Assembly (NCBI GenBank): GCA_964542875.1
Contig: CAZIWA010000172.1
Span: 1-9,748 of the forward strand
Length of the DNA: 9,748 bases
Source of the DNA: CAZGOM01 sp964542875
GTDB taxonomy: Bacteria > Planctomycetota > Phycisphaerae > Phycisphaerales > Phycisphaeraceae
Direction: 5' to 3'
Part shown: positions 1 to 6,624 of the stretch, piece after piece
Numbering within the stretch: position 1 is the first letter of the stretch
Layout: each line of letters begins with the position of its first letter
Translations under genes and position numbers: made by a program
The notes under the pieces: model-generated
Databases searched by the model: none
What the model was told of the DNA's origin: nothing
The model's input: only the letters and a program-made list of their open reading frames with translations

Positions 1-15
1 GTCTAAAAAAACATG

Positions 16-51
16 CCAGGGCCCTCCAAAAGAGGGCCCTGGTTGTTTTTT
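16..51 (+). terminator. Strong intrinsic terminator, probably bidirectional
   Basis: A perfect 11-bp stem (CCAGGGCCCTC at 16-26, GAGGGCCCTGG at 32-42) closes a CAAAA loop and is followed by TTGTTTTTT (43-51). On the other strand the hairpin is followed by a T-run made by the A-tract at 5-11, so it could stop transcription in both directions. No gene is visible upstream within the window, so it most likely ends a gene just beyond the left edge. The region 52-202 after it shows no convincing promoter hexamer pair. Confidence 0.93.
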
Positions 52-202
52 AGGCCCACAATCATCCGATAAACCCTGCATCCATCAATTCGATTCATTC
101 ACAAATATCCCGGCTTGGCCATCTCCTCATTGCCAACACGCCTATGCTCTGTTAAACCAGTAATCACACTCTTATTCACCCATCTAATTCACGAGCGCCA
201 CA

Positions 203-778
203 ATGCCTACTCCAAAAATTCTCGCCTTCGCAGGCAGTCTCCGTGTTGATTCCTACAACAAAAAATTGATCCGCATCGCCGCCGAAGGCGCCCGCAAGGC
301 CGGTGCGGAGGTCACTGTCATCGATCTGCGCGACTATCAACTCCCCGTCTTCGATGAAGACCTTGAACGCCAGGGTTTCCCGGAAAACGCCCACAAGCTC
401 AAAACCCTTTTCAAAGCCCACCAGGGCCTCTTGATTGCCGCGCCGGAGTACAACAGCTCCATCACCGCCGTGCTCAAAAACACCATCGACTGGGTTTCGC
501 GCCCCATCCCCAATGAGCCTCCCCTCGCCGGCTTTGCCGGCAAAGCCGCAGTCATCATGGCCTCCTCCCCCGGCCAGCTCGGCGGCCTCCGCGGGCTGGT
601 CACCGTCCGCTCCATCCTCGGCAACATCAAGGTCACCATGCTTCCAGACCAGATCGCCATCCCCAAGGCGCACGAAGCTTTCGACGCGGCAGGCCAGCTT
701 AAGGACCCCAAGCTTCAGGAGTCCGTCGCCCAACTCGGCGCCACCCTCGCGCAATTCCTTCTCAAGCACCACGGCTGA
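203..778 (+). CDS. NAD(P)H-dependent FMN reductase (flavodoxin-like fold)
   Basis: This 191-aa protein matches the NADPH-dependent FMN reductase family, small cytoplasmic flavoproteins that pass electrons from NAD(P)H through bound FMN to quinones, azo compounds, chromate or free flavin. Visible family motifs are GSLRVDSYN (residues 11-19), the phosphate loop that holds FMN; PEYNSS (81-86), near the isoalloxazine ring; and SSPGQLGGLRG (121-131), the third flavin-contacting loop. Length is typical. The ATG at 203 puts the first beta strand (KILAFAG) at residue 5, as in relatives; no Shine-Dalgarno sequence precedes it. The physiological acceptor cannot be told from sequence: relatives are annotated variously as ChrR-like, YieF-like or azoreductase. 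nusB begins 29 bp after the stop, so co-transcription is possible. Confidence 0.9.
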   Translation: MPTPKILAFAGSLRVDSYNKKLIRIAAEGARKAGAEVTVIDLRDYQLPVFDEDLERQGFPENAHKLKTLFKAHQGLLIAAPEYNSSITAVLKNTIDWVSRPIPNEPPLAGFAGKAAVIMASSPGQLGGLRGLVTVRSILGNIKVTMLPDQIAIPKAHEAFDAAGQLKDPKLQESVAQLGATLAQFLLKHHG

Positions 779-787
779 GAGCTTTTT

Positions 788-803
788 CGGGTAAAATCAC
801 CCG
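788..803 (+). promoter_or_regulatory. Small hairpin / -10-like element just before nusB
   Basis: CGGGT (788-792) and ACCCG (799-803) form a perfect 5-bp dyad around AAAATC. It occupies the place where a ribosome binding site would be, ending 4 bp before the nusB ATG. The sequence TAAAAT (792-797) inside it also resembles a -10 hexamer, but I find no matching -35. It may be a leader hairpin or chance. Confidence 0.3.
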
Positions 804-807
804 GCTT

Positions 808-1443
808 ATGCTCACACGGACACAAACCCGCAGACAGGCCATGCGCCTGCTTTATCAGATCGACATGCAAGGCACCGTCGATGTGGATGCCCTCAAGCAA
901 TTCCTCACCGATGAGGAAATGGACCCGCGCACCCGCGAAGAAGCCCTCGCGCTTGCCCTGGCCGCTTGGCGTCCCCACACCAAGGCCGACGCCCTCTATG
1001 TTCGTCTGGCCCCCCAATGGCCCACGCACCGGCTGGCGCCCATCGACCGCGCCATCCTCCGCCTTGCCTATTACGAGTTCACCGCCGGCTTGGCCCCAGG
1101 CCCGGTCCTTGCCAATGAGGCCGTCCTCATCGCCAAGGAATACTCCGGCCAGAACTCTCCCGGCTTCGTCAACAACCTCGTCGACCGGATGACCAAAACC
1201 CCCGGTCTCGAAAAGGAAAACACCCCCGTCGTCGAACATAAATTCGCCGCAGGCGACACCCTTGCCCAAGAAACCAAATCCAAGGCATGGCTCGATGACG
1301 CCGTGGACGATGCCAACCTGGAGATCGAAAAAGACCCGGATGACGACAACGACATCCCAGCAAAACCACGTCGCTCCACCAAGCGCCAGCCCAAGCAGCC
1401 GGCCCCGCCCGAGCCGCCTAAAAACGACTTCGATCCCCGGTAA
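808..1443 (+). CDS. nusB: Transcription antitermination protein NusB with C-terminal extension
   Basis: NusB binds boxA RNA together with S10 (NusE) and joins the antitermination complex that keeps RNA polymerase processive on rRNA operons. The 211-aa product shows the family pattern: TRRQAMRLLYQIDMQG near the N-terminus (8-22), the central helix with PIDRAILRLAYYE (78-90) and the C-terminal core segment NEAVLIAKEYS...PGFVNNLVDRM (103-128). Bacterial NusB is usually about 130-160 aa, so residues from about 133 onward are an added tail of some 80 residues. It is acidic in the middle (DDAVDDANLEIEKDPDDDND, 163-182), then basic and proline-rich (186-205). The tail stays in frame with the same codon style, so I see it as real. 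No Shine-Dalgarno is seen before the ATG. ftsY follows 68 bp downstream, a neighbour order I associate with planctomycetes. Confidence 0.93.
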   Translation: MLTRTQTRRQAMRLLYQIDMQGTVDVDALKQFLTDEEMDPRTREEALALALAAWRPHTKADALYVRLAPQWPTHRLAPIDRAILRLAYYEFTAGLAPGPVLANEAVLIAKEYSGQNSPGFVNNLVDRMTKTPGLEKENTPVVEHKFAAGDTLAQETKSKAWLDDAVDDANLEIEKDPDDDNDIPAKPRRSTKRQPKQPAPPEPPKNDFDPR

Positions 1444-1511
1444 TCCCTGGCCCTTCCTATACTCCAGAGCACCGGGCTCCCAGCCCCTCAAGCCTGAAAG
1501 CCGACCCACCC

Positions 1512-2441
1512 ATGAGCCTGTTCCGCAGCATCATCAATAAGGTTAAGGAGGGTCTGGCCAAAACCCGCGACCATTTCGTCGGCGGGCTTAAGACCATCCT
1601 CACTGGGAAAAAGCTCTCCAAAGAACTGCTCGATGAACTCGAGCGCAAAATGATCCAGTCCGACATCGGCATCAAAACCGCCATCGAACTGCGCAAAGAC
1701 ATCCAGGCCGCCTGGGAACGCGGCGAAATGGAATCCGGCGATCAAGCCCTTGAATACCTCAAGTCACAGCTCAGCGCCTACTGGCCACCGGAAAACCGCA
1801 ACATCCTCTTTGCCCCCAAGGGCAGTCCCACCGTCATCCTCATCTGCGGCATCAACGGCTCGGGCAAAACCACCAGCATCGCCAAAATCACCAAATCCCT
1901 GCGTGACTCCGGCAAAACCGTCATGCTCGCCGCGTGTGACACCTTCCGCGCCGCCGCCGTTGAACAACTCGAAGTCTGGTCCGGCCGCCTGGACGTCAAG
2001 GTCATCAAGGGCAAGCCCGGCGCAGACCCCGCATCCGTCGCTTTTGACGCCGCGCAGGCCGCCATCGATCAGAAAATCGACGTCCTCGTCGTCGACACCG
2101 CCGGCCGTCTCCACACGCAGGAACATCTCATGCGTGAGCTGACCAAAATCAAAAATCAGCTCGCCAAAAAAATCCCCGGCGCACCCCACGAAGTGCTCCT
2201 CATCCTCGATGCCACCATCGGCCAGAACGCTATCAATCAGGCCAAGACCTTCTCTGAATCCACCCAGGTCACCGGCCTCTTTGTCACCAAACTCGACGGC
2301 ACCGCCAAAGGCGGCATCGTCGTCGCCATCCGCGAACAACTCAACATCCCCGTCAAGTTCATCGGCGTCGGTGAAACCCCCGATGACGTCCAACCCTTCG
2401 ATCCCCCCAAATTCATCGAAGCCCTCTTTGCCGCAGACTAA
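1512..2441 (+). CDS. ftsY: Signal recognition particle receptor GTPase FtsY
   Basis: FtsY is the membrane-associated receptor for SRP; it pairs with Ffh in a GTP-dependent complex and delivers ribosome-nascent chains to the Sec translocon. All SRP-GTPase motifs are present in the 309-aa product: G1 P-loop GINGSGKT (113-120), G2 DTFRAAA (143-149), G3 DTAGR (195-199), G4 TKLD (259-262) and the closing GVGE (285-288), then the C-terminal DDVQPFDPPKFIEALF helix typical of FtsY. Residues 1-100 form the N domain helical bundle. There is no long acidic A domain like that of E. coli, so this is the compact form; the first helix (MSLFRSIINKVKEGL) could serve as the lipid-binding amphipathic helix. The absence of an Ffh M domain rules out Ffh. 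The start is preceded by GACCCACCC rather than a Shine-Dalgarno. Confidence 0.97.
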   Translation: MSLFRSIINKVKEGLAKTRDHFVGGLKTILTGKKLSKELLDELERKMIQSDIGIKTAIELRKDIQAAWERGEMESGDQALEYLKSQLSAYWPPENRNILFAPKGSPTVILICGINGSGKTTSIAKITKSLRDSGKTVMLAACDTFRAAAVEQLEVWSGRLDVKVIKGKPGADPASVAFDAAQAAIDQKIDVLVVDTAGRLHTQEHLMRELTKIKNQLAKKIPGAPHEVLLILDATIGQNAINQAKTFSESTQVTGLFVTKLDGTAKGGIVVAIREQLNIPVKFIGVGETPDDVQPFDPPKFIEALFAAD

Positions 2442-2455
2442 GGGAAGAATCCATC

Positions 2456-2542
2456 ATTTGAAATTTAATCTTTATAATTTGCCGGCTCAGCCGAATGTCT
2501 CCACCCCCCAACCCTGCAAATTACAAATTTTAAATCATAAAT
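2456..2542. repeat. AT-rich imperfect inverted repeat between ftsY and aroC
   Basis: Two 27-nt arms (2456-2482 and 2516-2542) are inverted copies with 21 of 27 positions pairing. The outer arms are almost pure A/T, while the 33-nt centre (2483-2515) is G/C-rich and begins with its own small hairpin CGGC-TCA-GCCG (2483-2493). The block stands out sharply from the GC-rich coding DNA on both sides and fills most of the 144-bp gap. It could be a folded leader or terminator-like structure after ftsY, or a short non-coding dispersed element of MITE type. No target-site duplication is obvious. The structure is seen directly; the role is unknown. Confidence 0.6.
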
Positions 2543-2585
2543 AAAGGCCTCCAGCACACTCGCCCCGGACCCAGAGACCCACCCC

Positions 2586-3713
2586 ATGCCCGGCAATTCC
2601 TTCGGCCAACTCTTCCGCATCACCACCGCAGGCGAAAGCCATGGCCCCGGCAACGTTGTCATTGTCGATGGTGTTCCCCCCGGCATCCCTTTGAGCGAAG
2701 CCGACCTCAAGCCCGATCTTGACCGTCGCAAGCCCGGCCAGAGCAAGATCACCACCCAGCGCAAGGAAGACGACGCGCCCGAAATTCTCTCCGGCGTCTT
2801 TGAAGGCCTCACCACCGGCACCTCCATTGCCATCCTCATCCGCAATCAGGATCAGCGTTCGCGCGACTACGCCGACATCAAAGACAAATACCGTCCCGGC
2901 CATGCGGACTTCACCTTTGACGCCAAATACGGCGCACGCGACTACCGCGGCGGCGGACGCTCCTCCGCTCGCGAAACCACCGCACGCGTCGCCGCCGGCG
3001 CCATCGCCAAAAAACTCCTCGCCACCCAAGGCGTCACGGTCGTCGCTTACGTGAAGCAAGTCGGCGACATCATCGCAACCATCCCGGACCCCGCCTCCGT
3101 CACCCTTGAGCAAGTCGAAACCCTTGCCAGTGGCGAACCCAACATCGTCCGCTGCCCGGACAACGCCGCTGCCGAAAAAATGGTCGCCCTCATCGATCAA
3201 ATCCGCCGCGAGCAGGACTCCATCGGCGGCGTCTCCGAAATCGTCGCCACCGGTGTCCCCGCGGGCTGGGGCGAACCCGTCTTCGACAAACTCAAGGCAG
3301 ACCTCGCCAAAGCCCTCTTTTCCCTCCCCGCCGTCCTGGGCGTCGAATATGGCGAAGGCTTTAACGTCGCCCGCATGCGCGGAACGCAAAACAACGACGC
3401 CTTCATCTCCCCCAAAAAATCCTTCGACTCCATCCAAACCTCCACCAACCGTCACGGCGGCATGCTCGGCGGCATCTCCTCCGGCATGCCCATCGTCCTC
3501 CGTGCCGCCGTCAAACCCACCAGCTCCCTCTCCCAGGAACAGCCCACCGTCGATAACAAGGGCAACCCCACCACCATCTCCACCAAGGGCCGCCACGACC
3601 CCTGCCTCCTCCCCCGCTTCATCCCCATGGCGGAAGCAATGGTCGCCATCACCCTGGCCGACCACTACCTGCGCCACAAAGCCCAGGCCCCCTACTCTGA
3701 AATCCCTTACTAA
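2586..3713 (+). CDS. aroC: Chorismate synthase
   Basis: AroC catalyses the last shikimate-pathway step, the FMN-dependent 1,4-elimination of phosphate from 5-enolpyruvylshikimate-3-phosphate to give chorismate, in the cytoplasm as a tetramer. The 375-aa protein starts with the canonical GNSFGQLFRITTAGESHG (3-20), containing the first signature (GESHG, 16-20). The second signature, YGARDYRGGGRSSARET, spans 115-131. The third lies around RHDPCLLPRFIPMAEAM (336-352). The residues NRHGGMLGGISSGMPI (288-303) form another family block. Length matches the long bacterial form (350-400 aa). The ATG at 2586 gives exactly the expected N-terminus; no Shine-Dalgarno precedes it (GACCCACCCC instead). The next gene begins 4 bp after the stop, so the two are probably translated from one message. 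Confidence 0.97.
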   Translation: MPGNSFGQLFRITTAGESHGPGNVVIVDGVPPGIPLSEADLKPDLDRRKPGQSKITTQRKEDDAPEILSGVFEGLTTGTSIAILIRNQDQRSRDYADIKDKYRPGHADFTFDAKYGARDYRGGGRSSARETTARVAAGAIAKKLLATQGVTVVAYVKQVGDIIATIPDPASVTLEQVETLASGEPNIVRCPDNAAAEKMVALIDQIRREQDSIGGVSEIVATGVPAGWGEPVFDKLKADLAKALFSLPAVLGVEYGEGFNVARMRGTQNNDAFISPKKSFDSIQTSTNRHGGMLGGISSGMPIVLRAAVKPTSSLSQEQPTVDNKGNPTTISTKGRHDPCLLPRFIPMAEAMVAITLADHYLRHKAQAPYSEIPY

Positions 3714-3717
3714 ACCC

Positions 3718-4437
3718 ATGCCCGCCCCCGCGCCCATCGCCCCGGAACAAAAACGCCTCACCACAGGCCTCCGCGCATGGTACTGGGGCACTGCCATCAA
3801 CCTTGCCTTCGTTTCCCTCTTCGCCTGCACCCAGTTCGCCCTGCTCATCTGCTACAACGCAGGCTGGCTCACGCCACCCCTCAGCAACACCATCCGCATA
3901 CCCCTGCTCTACCTCGGCCTCGCCCATAACCTCTCGCTCATCGGCGTTTGGGGCTTCAAAACCTACGCCAGTGCCCGCATGATGCGCCCCATCGGCGACC
4001 AAGCCCTCAACATGGGCACCCTCATCGGCCGCCTGCTCATGATCCTTGGCAGCACCACCGTCCTCTATTGCGACATGGTCAAAATGGTCGAAGTATTTAA
4101 TGCCAAGCCTAGCACACTCCAGACGGTCACCTGGGCCTGGACGCTCCCCGTCCCCTTCGGCGCCCTCTTCCTTCTGGGCGGCGCTTGCCTGGCGCTCCCT
4201 CTCGCCAAACGCACCGGCCAACTCTCCCTGGGCTTTCTTCTCGCCGGTCTTCTGCTTCTGGGCATTGTGCCTGACGTCTTAAATCTTCTCGTCCTGCAAT
4301 ACCAGGCCAAACGCCCCCCCGACGCAGAGATGCCCTTGGTCTTCCGCTTCATCGCCTCCTTCGCCCCGATCATCCTCGCCCTGGCCGTCGCCTGCGAGTT
4401 CTACGCCGTCGCCCGCCTCCGCAAACTCGCCGCCTGA
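3718..4437 (+). CDS. Six-helix integral membrane protein of unknown function
   Basis: I do not recognise this 239-aa protein. After a short cytoplasm-like start (MPAPAPIAPEQKRL) it has about six hydrophobic segments: roughly residues 25-46, 60-80, 102-118, 141-162, 169-194 and 208-231, ending in a basic tail (RLRKLAA). Helix 2 contains LGLAHNLSLIGVWGF, with a histidine and asparagine inside the membrane, and loop 3-4 carries the charged CDMVKMVEVF. No catalytic or transporter signature is visible. The reading frame stays open back to 3106 inside aroC, but that part is the out-of-frame shadow of aroC. The ATG at 3718, 4 bp after the aroC stop, is the sensible start and implies translational coupling. 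A link with aromatic metabolism is possible but rests on position only. Confidence 0.8.
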   Translation: MPAPAPIAPEQKRLTTGLRAWYWGTAINLAFVSLFACTQFALLICYNAGWLTPPLSNTIRIPLLYLGLAHNLSLIGVWGFKTYASARMMRPIGDQALNMGTLIGRLLMILGSTTVLYCDMVKMVEVFNAKPSTLQTVTWAWTLPVPFGALFLLGGACLALPLAKRTGQLSLGFLLAGLLLLGIVPDVLNLLVLQYQAKRPPDAEMPLVFRFIASFAPIILALAVACEFYAVARLRKLAA

Positions 4438-4456
4438 ACATATCTTCTCCTGGTAG

Positions 4457-4483
4457 GGTGCGGCCGAGTCCCCGAGGCCCACC
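4457..4483 (+). other. GC-rich hairpin in the 207-bp gap after the membrane protein gene
   Basis: GGTG-C-GGCC (4457-4465) pairs with GGCC-CACC (4476-4483), an 8-bp stem with one bulged C and a 10-nt loop, 20 bp after the membrane protein stop. No T-run follows, so it is not a classical intrinsic terminator. It may stabilise the 3' end of the aroC message or be a copy of a dispersed palindromic repeat. The rest of 4438-4644 is C-rich with no other structure I can support. A TATCAT at 4605-4610 could be a -10 box for the next gene, but no -35 is evident. Confidence 0.35.
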
Positions 4484-4632
4484 ACGCCGCCCACAAAACC
4501 CTTCAACACACGAACACCCACACCGCATCACACTCGCACCGGTGCTCTTGAATCAAACATCCCAATAAGCAAAACTGTTTCTCACTTCCCTCTCTATCTC
4601 CCCCTATCATGCCCGTGTCATCCTTCTCACTC

Positions 4633-4638
4633 GGGAGG
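4633..4638 (+). promoter_or_regulatory. Ribosome binding site that decides the HD-protein start
   Basis: GGGAGG lies 6 nt before the ATG at 4645, a good Shine-Dalgarno at good spacing. The frame also offers an ATG at 4609, but nothing resembling a binding site precedes that one and the 12 extra residues (MPVSSFSLGRHR) do not belong to the HD domain. The later start is therefore preferred. Confidence 0.7.
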
Positions 4639-4644
4639 CATCGC

Positions 4645-5136
4645 ATGGACCACAACGCCCAGCTTTCCCAGGCCATCATCGTCGCCGCCACCGCTCACAA
4701 AACCCAGACCGACAAAGCCGGCCAGCCCTACATCCTCCACCCCATCCGTGTCATGATGCTCACGCGAGAGGCCGGTTACGACACCCTTCACCAGATCCTC
4801 GCCATCACGCACGACATCGTTGAAGACCAGGGCTACACCCCCGCTCGTCTGGCGGATGAGATCGACCTCCCAGGCAACACCGCATTCATCGACGCCATCA
4901 CCGCCATCACCAAGAAACCAGGCGAAGAATACGAAGCCTACCTCCAGCGCGTAAAAGCCAACTCCCTGGCGCGCGTCGTGAAGTTCTACGACATCAAGGA
5001 CAACACCAGCCCCTCGCGCGTCGCCGCTCTCGACCCTGACCGCCGGGAAAAATCCCACGCCAAATACAGCAAGGCCATGTCCATCCTTTTCGGCTCCACC
5101 ATTCAGGCGCTCCACGCCGGTCTTACGCGCCCATAA
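4645..5136 (+). CDS. Small HD-domain hydrolase, SpoT/MESH1-like (possible (p)ppGpp hydrolase)
   Basis: The 163-aa protein is a single HD domain of the RelA/SpoT hydrolase type. Metal ligands expected in the family are present in order: H18 (AHKTQ), HD at 56-57 in THDIVED, and D116 in KFYDIKDN. The block GQPYILHPIRVM (27-38) corresponds to the GTPYIxHPI motif of SpoT and MESH1, and the acidic pair E60-D61 after HD is the pair used by ppGpp hydrolases. There is no synthetase or TGS/ACT domain, so it would be a stand-alone hydrolase of about MESH1 size. By family knowledge it could remove the 3'-pyrophosphate from (p)ppGpp, or act on another nucleotide; sequence alone cannot decide. It has its own Shine-Dalgarno and a downstream terminator, suggesting a separate transcription unit. 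Confidence 0.82.
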   Translation: MDHNAQLSQAIIVAATAHKTQTDKAGQPYILHPIRVMMLTREAGYDTLHQILAITHDIVEDQGYTPARLADEIDLPGNTAFIDAITAITKKPGEEYEAYLQRVKANSLARVVKFYDIKDNTSPSRVAALDPDRREKSHAKYSKAMSILFGSTIQALHAGLTRP

Positions 5137-5137
5137 A

Positions 5138-5169
5138 AAACCGGAAGCGCATAAATACGCCTCCGGTTT
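5138..5169. terminator. Bidirectional terminator between convergent genes
   Basis: AAACCGGA (5138-5145) pairs with TCCGGTTT (5162-5169), and the inner GCG/CGC (5147-5149 and 5158-5160) extends the stem across one mismatch. Read on the minus strand, the hairpin is followed by a run of T (A-run 5135-5140), a good intrinsic terminator for the PHP gene that ends at 5197. On the plus strand the tail is only TTTCATC, so termination of the HD gene may be weaker. Confidence 0.8.
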
Positions 5170-5196
5170 CATCATTCACTCAAATCAATCACGCAA

Positions 5197-6540
5197 TCAG
5201 GCGTCCAGTTCCACCCGGCCGTAGATGCCCCACGCCTTGCCGCCGTTGTTGTCCAGCGCCACCGTCAGCCGGTTTTCGCCAGCCTTAAAGTCCGCAAACA
5301 GCGGCACGCGGTCGATGATCGCCGGGTTGGTCCCCGGCCCGTGATACAGCAGCGTATCGTTGAGCCACACCTTCACCGGCCCATCAAATCCCATGAAAAT
5401 CCGGCCGCTCTGCGCCTTGGGTGACTGCACCTTCGTTGAAAGGTAGATCACGCCCGGCAGGTTTTCCATGCGCTGGCGCACATCCATGAACCCAGCCGCG
5501 CGCCCCACCGCCAGCGATGTGATCGACAGCCAGCCCATTCCCTTGTTGGTTTCCGGCGTCTGCATCTTCGCATCCGCCAGCTTCGTGCCGGCTTGTATTT
5601 CAGACACATCCCATGTCAGGATGAACGGCTTGGTCGGGTTCCCGTTGGTCAGTTTCACTGCTTCAGGCCGCTCGATGAAGAACGGCTGCGTCCATGCCAT
5701 CCGCTCACCCACGCCGAAGCATTCAAAGCGCACGTACGACACGCCTTCGGGCACTTTCACCGTCATCGTCGACGCATCCACACAGGCAAAGCGCTTGCCC
5801 GAATCCTGGATCGCCGCGATCCGGTGCGCATCCTTCGTCGTGATCGTGATGCTGTCGCCTTCCACCTTCACATCGGTGATGGTCACGCCCGTCGAGGGAA
5901 AGAACCGGCCGGCCCGCATCGCGTCGATCAAGCCTTTCACGCTCTTCTCGTAGGTGTACACCACGTTCCAGCCCAGCTCGATGTCATGCACCCCGCGGTG
6001 GCTGTCGTCATTGGCGAAGCCCCAGATCCGCTTGCCCTCGGTCAGTGCCATGTCCCATTTGTCATCGCCGTACGCCGAACCCTGGTGCCATTCCACCAGC
6101 CCGTTGTAGACTTCCACGCCCAGGTATCCCGTCCACTCCAGCATGCGTTCCGCCGGGCAGTGGTCGAAGTTGCTTGTCCAGTTGGGGTGCGCCACGATGG
6201 CGAATCCCTTGGTCTTGTTGATCTCTTCAAACACCTGCTGCCGCCGCTTGTGCGGCTCGATCCACCGGTCCGCATCCACATGCAGCACGTGGACGCCATT
6301 GGCGCTCACTTCATTGCCGTTGATCAGCACCATCCCCTTGGCGTCCCACTGCGCGTAACACTCCGGTGAGCTGAAAACGTCATGGTCAGACAACATCAAA
6401 AAGTCATACCCCCGTCGCGCATAATCATCAATCACCCCCTGAGGCGGACGCGAACCGTCACTGCGCGTGCTGTGACAGTGCAGATTCCCACGCATCCATT
6501 GCCCCTTCGACAGCCCTTCATAGGGATTGAAAATCTTCAT
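5197..6540 (-). CDS. PHP-domain metal-dependent phosphoesterase with C-terminal beta-rich domain
   Basis: The 447-aa protein starts with a PHP domain (about 14-230), a trinuclear-metal phosphoesterase fold. Motif residues seen are HCHSTRSDG (21-29), SDHD (51-54), the glutamate of GNEVS (75-79) with H84 and H87 nearby, AHPN (118-121) and NDDSH (177-181), so the metal set looks complete. The remaining part (about 230-447) has alternating short strands and ends in a beta-sandwich-like block with FDGPVKVWLND and AGENRLTVALDN, reminiscent of carbohydrate-binding or PA14-like accessory domains of planctomycete proteins. I see no signal peptide on the chosen start. The frame extends upstream to 6624, but the ATG at 6540 is preferred: AGAGG lies 10 nt before it and the upstream extension (MHVGACVGYDFW...) crosses the candidate promoter. 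The substrate is unknown; a sugar phosphate or polysaccharide-linked role is a guess. Confidence 0.82.
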   Translation of the reverse strand: MKIFNPYEGLSKGQWMRGNLHCHSTRSDGSRPPQGVIDDYARRGYDFLMLSDHDVFSSPECYAQWDAKGMVLINGNEVSANGVHVLHVDADRWIEPHKRRQQVFEEINKTKGFAIVAHPNWTSNFDHCPAERMLEWTGYLGVEVYNGLVEWHQGSAYGDDKWDMALTEGKRIWGFANDDSHRGVHDIELGWNVVYTYEKSVKGLIDAMRAGRFFPSTGVTITDVKVEGDSITITTKDAHRIAAIQDSGKRFACVDASTMTVKVPEGVSYVRFECFGVGERMAWTQPFFIERPEAVKLTNGNPTKPFILTWDVSEIQAGTKLADAKMQTPETNKGMGWLSITSLAVGRAAGFMDVRQRMENLPGVIYLSTKVQSPKAQSGRIFMGFDGPVKVWLNDTLLYHGPGTNPAIIDRVPLFADFKAGENRLTVALDNNGGKAWGIYGRVELDA

Positions 6541-6553
6541 CTTGAATGAACCT

Positions 6554-6568
6554 CTTTGTGGTACAAAG
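6554..6568. promoter_or_regulatory. 15-bp dyad in the PHP-gene leader (operator or RNA hairpin)
   Basis: CTTTGTGGTACAAAG has perfect 6-bp arms (6554-6559 and 6563-6568) around a 3-bp centre. On the minus strand it reads CTTTGTACCACAAAG and runs directly into the AGAGG ribosome binding site (6551-6555), overlapping its first two bases. It lies about 20-35 nt after the predicted transcription start. It could be a repressor operator or a small hairpin that partly masks the ribosome binding site. Confidence 0.5.
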
Positions 6569-6594
6569 CGTATGAATTGAAACCAAGACCAAAA

Positions 6595-6624
6595 ATCATA
6601 CCCAACACATGCACCAACATGCAA
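6595..6624 (-). promoter_or_regulatory. Candidate sigma70-type promoter for the PHP gene
   Basis: On the minus strand TTGCAT (6624-6619) is followed after 18 bp by TATGAT (6600-6595). The -10 matches the consensus in five of six positions and the -35 in its TTG. This would start transcription near 6587 and give a leader of about 47 nt containing the dyad and the ribosome binding site. No clear promoter was found for the divergent plus-strand gene at 6720. Confidence 0.4.
6608..6623. repeat. Two CATGCA direct repeats, 10 bp apart
   Basis: CATGCA occurs at 6608-6613 and 6618-6623, each preceded by a CCAACA-like stretch, so the repeat unit is about 10-12 bp and the copies fall on the same face of the helix. 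They overlap the predicted -35 and spacer of the minus-strand promoter, where a transcription factor could bind. A perfect 10-bp palindrome, GAACCGGTTC (6626-6635), lies directly beside them. Confidence 0.35.

Noticed and set aside
1458..1463. TATACT, a possible -10 box before ftsY
   Set aside because: No -35-like hexamer lies at suitable distance, and a single hexamer is expected by chance.
715..1509. 264-codon minus-strand open frame across nusB
   Set aside because: It overlaps nusB entirely and has no recognisable motif or ribosome binding site.
3106..3717. Upstream extension of the membrane protein frame into aroC
   Set aside because: This part is the shifted frame of aroC, rich in S and P with no domain; the helices begin only after the ATG at 3718.
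2535..3848. 437-codon open frame on the minus strand
   Set aside because: It is antisense to aroC, whose protein motifs are unmistakable; the translation is G/D/V/A-rich low-complexity sequence typical of the shadow of C-rich codons.
5593..6369. 258-codon plus-strand open frame
   Set aside because: It lies opposite the PHP gene and encodes an H/R-rich shadow; the PHP metal motifs on the minus strand are convincing.
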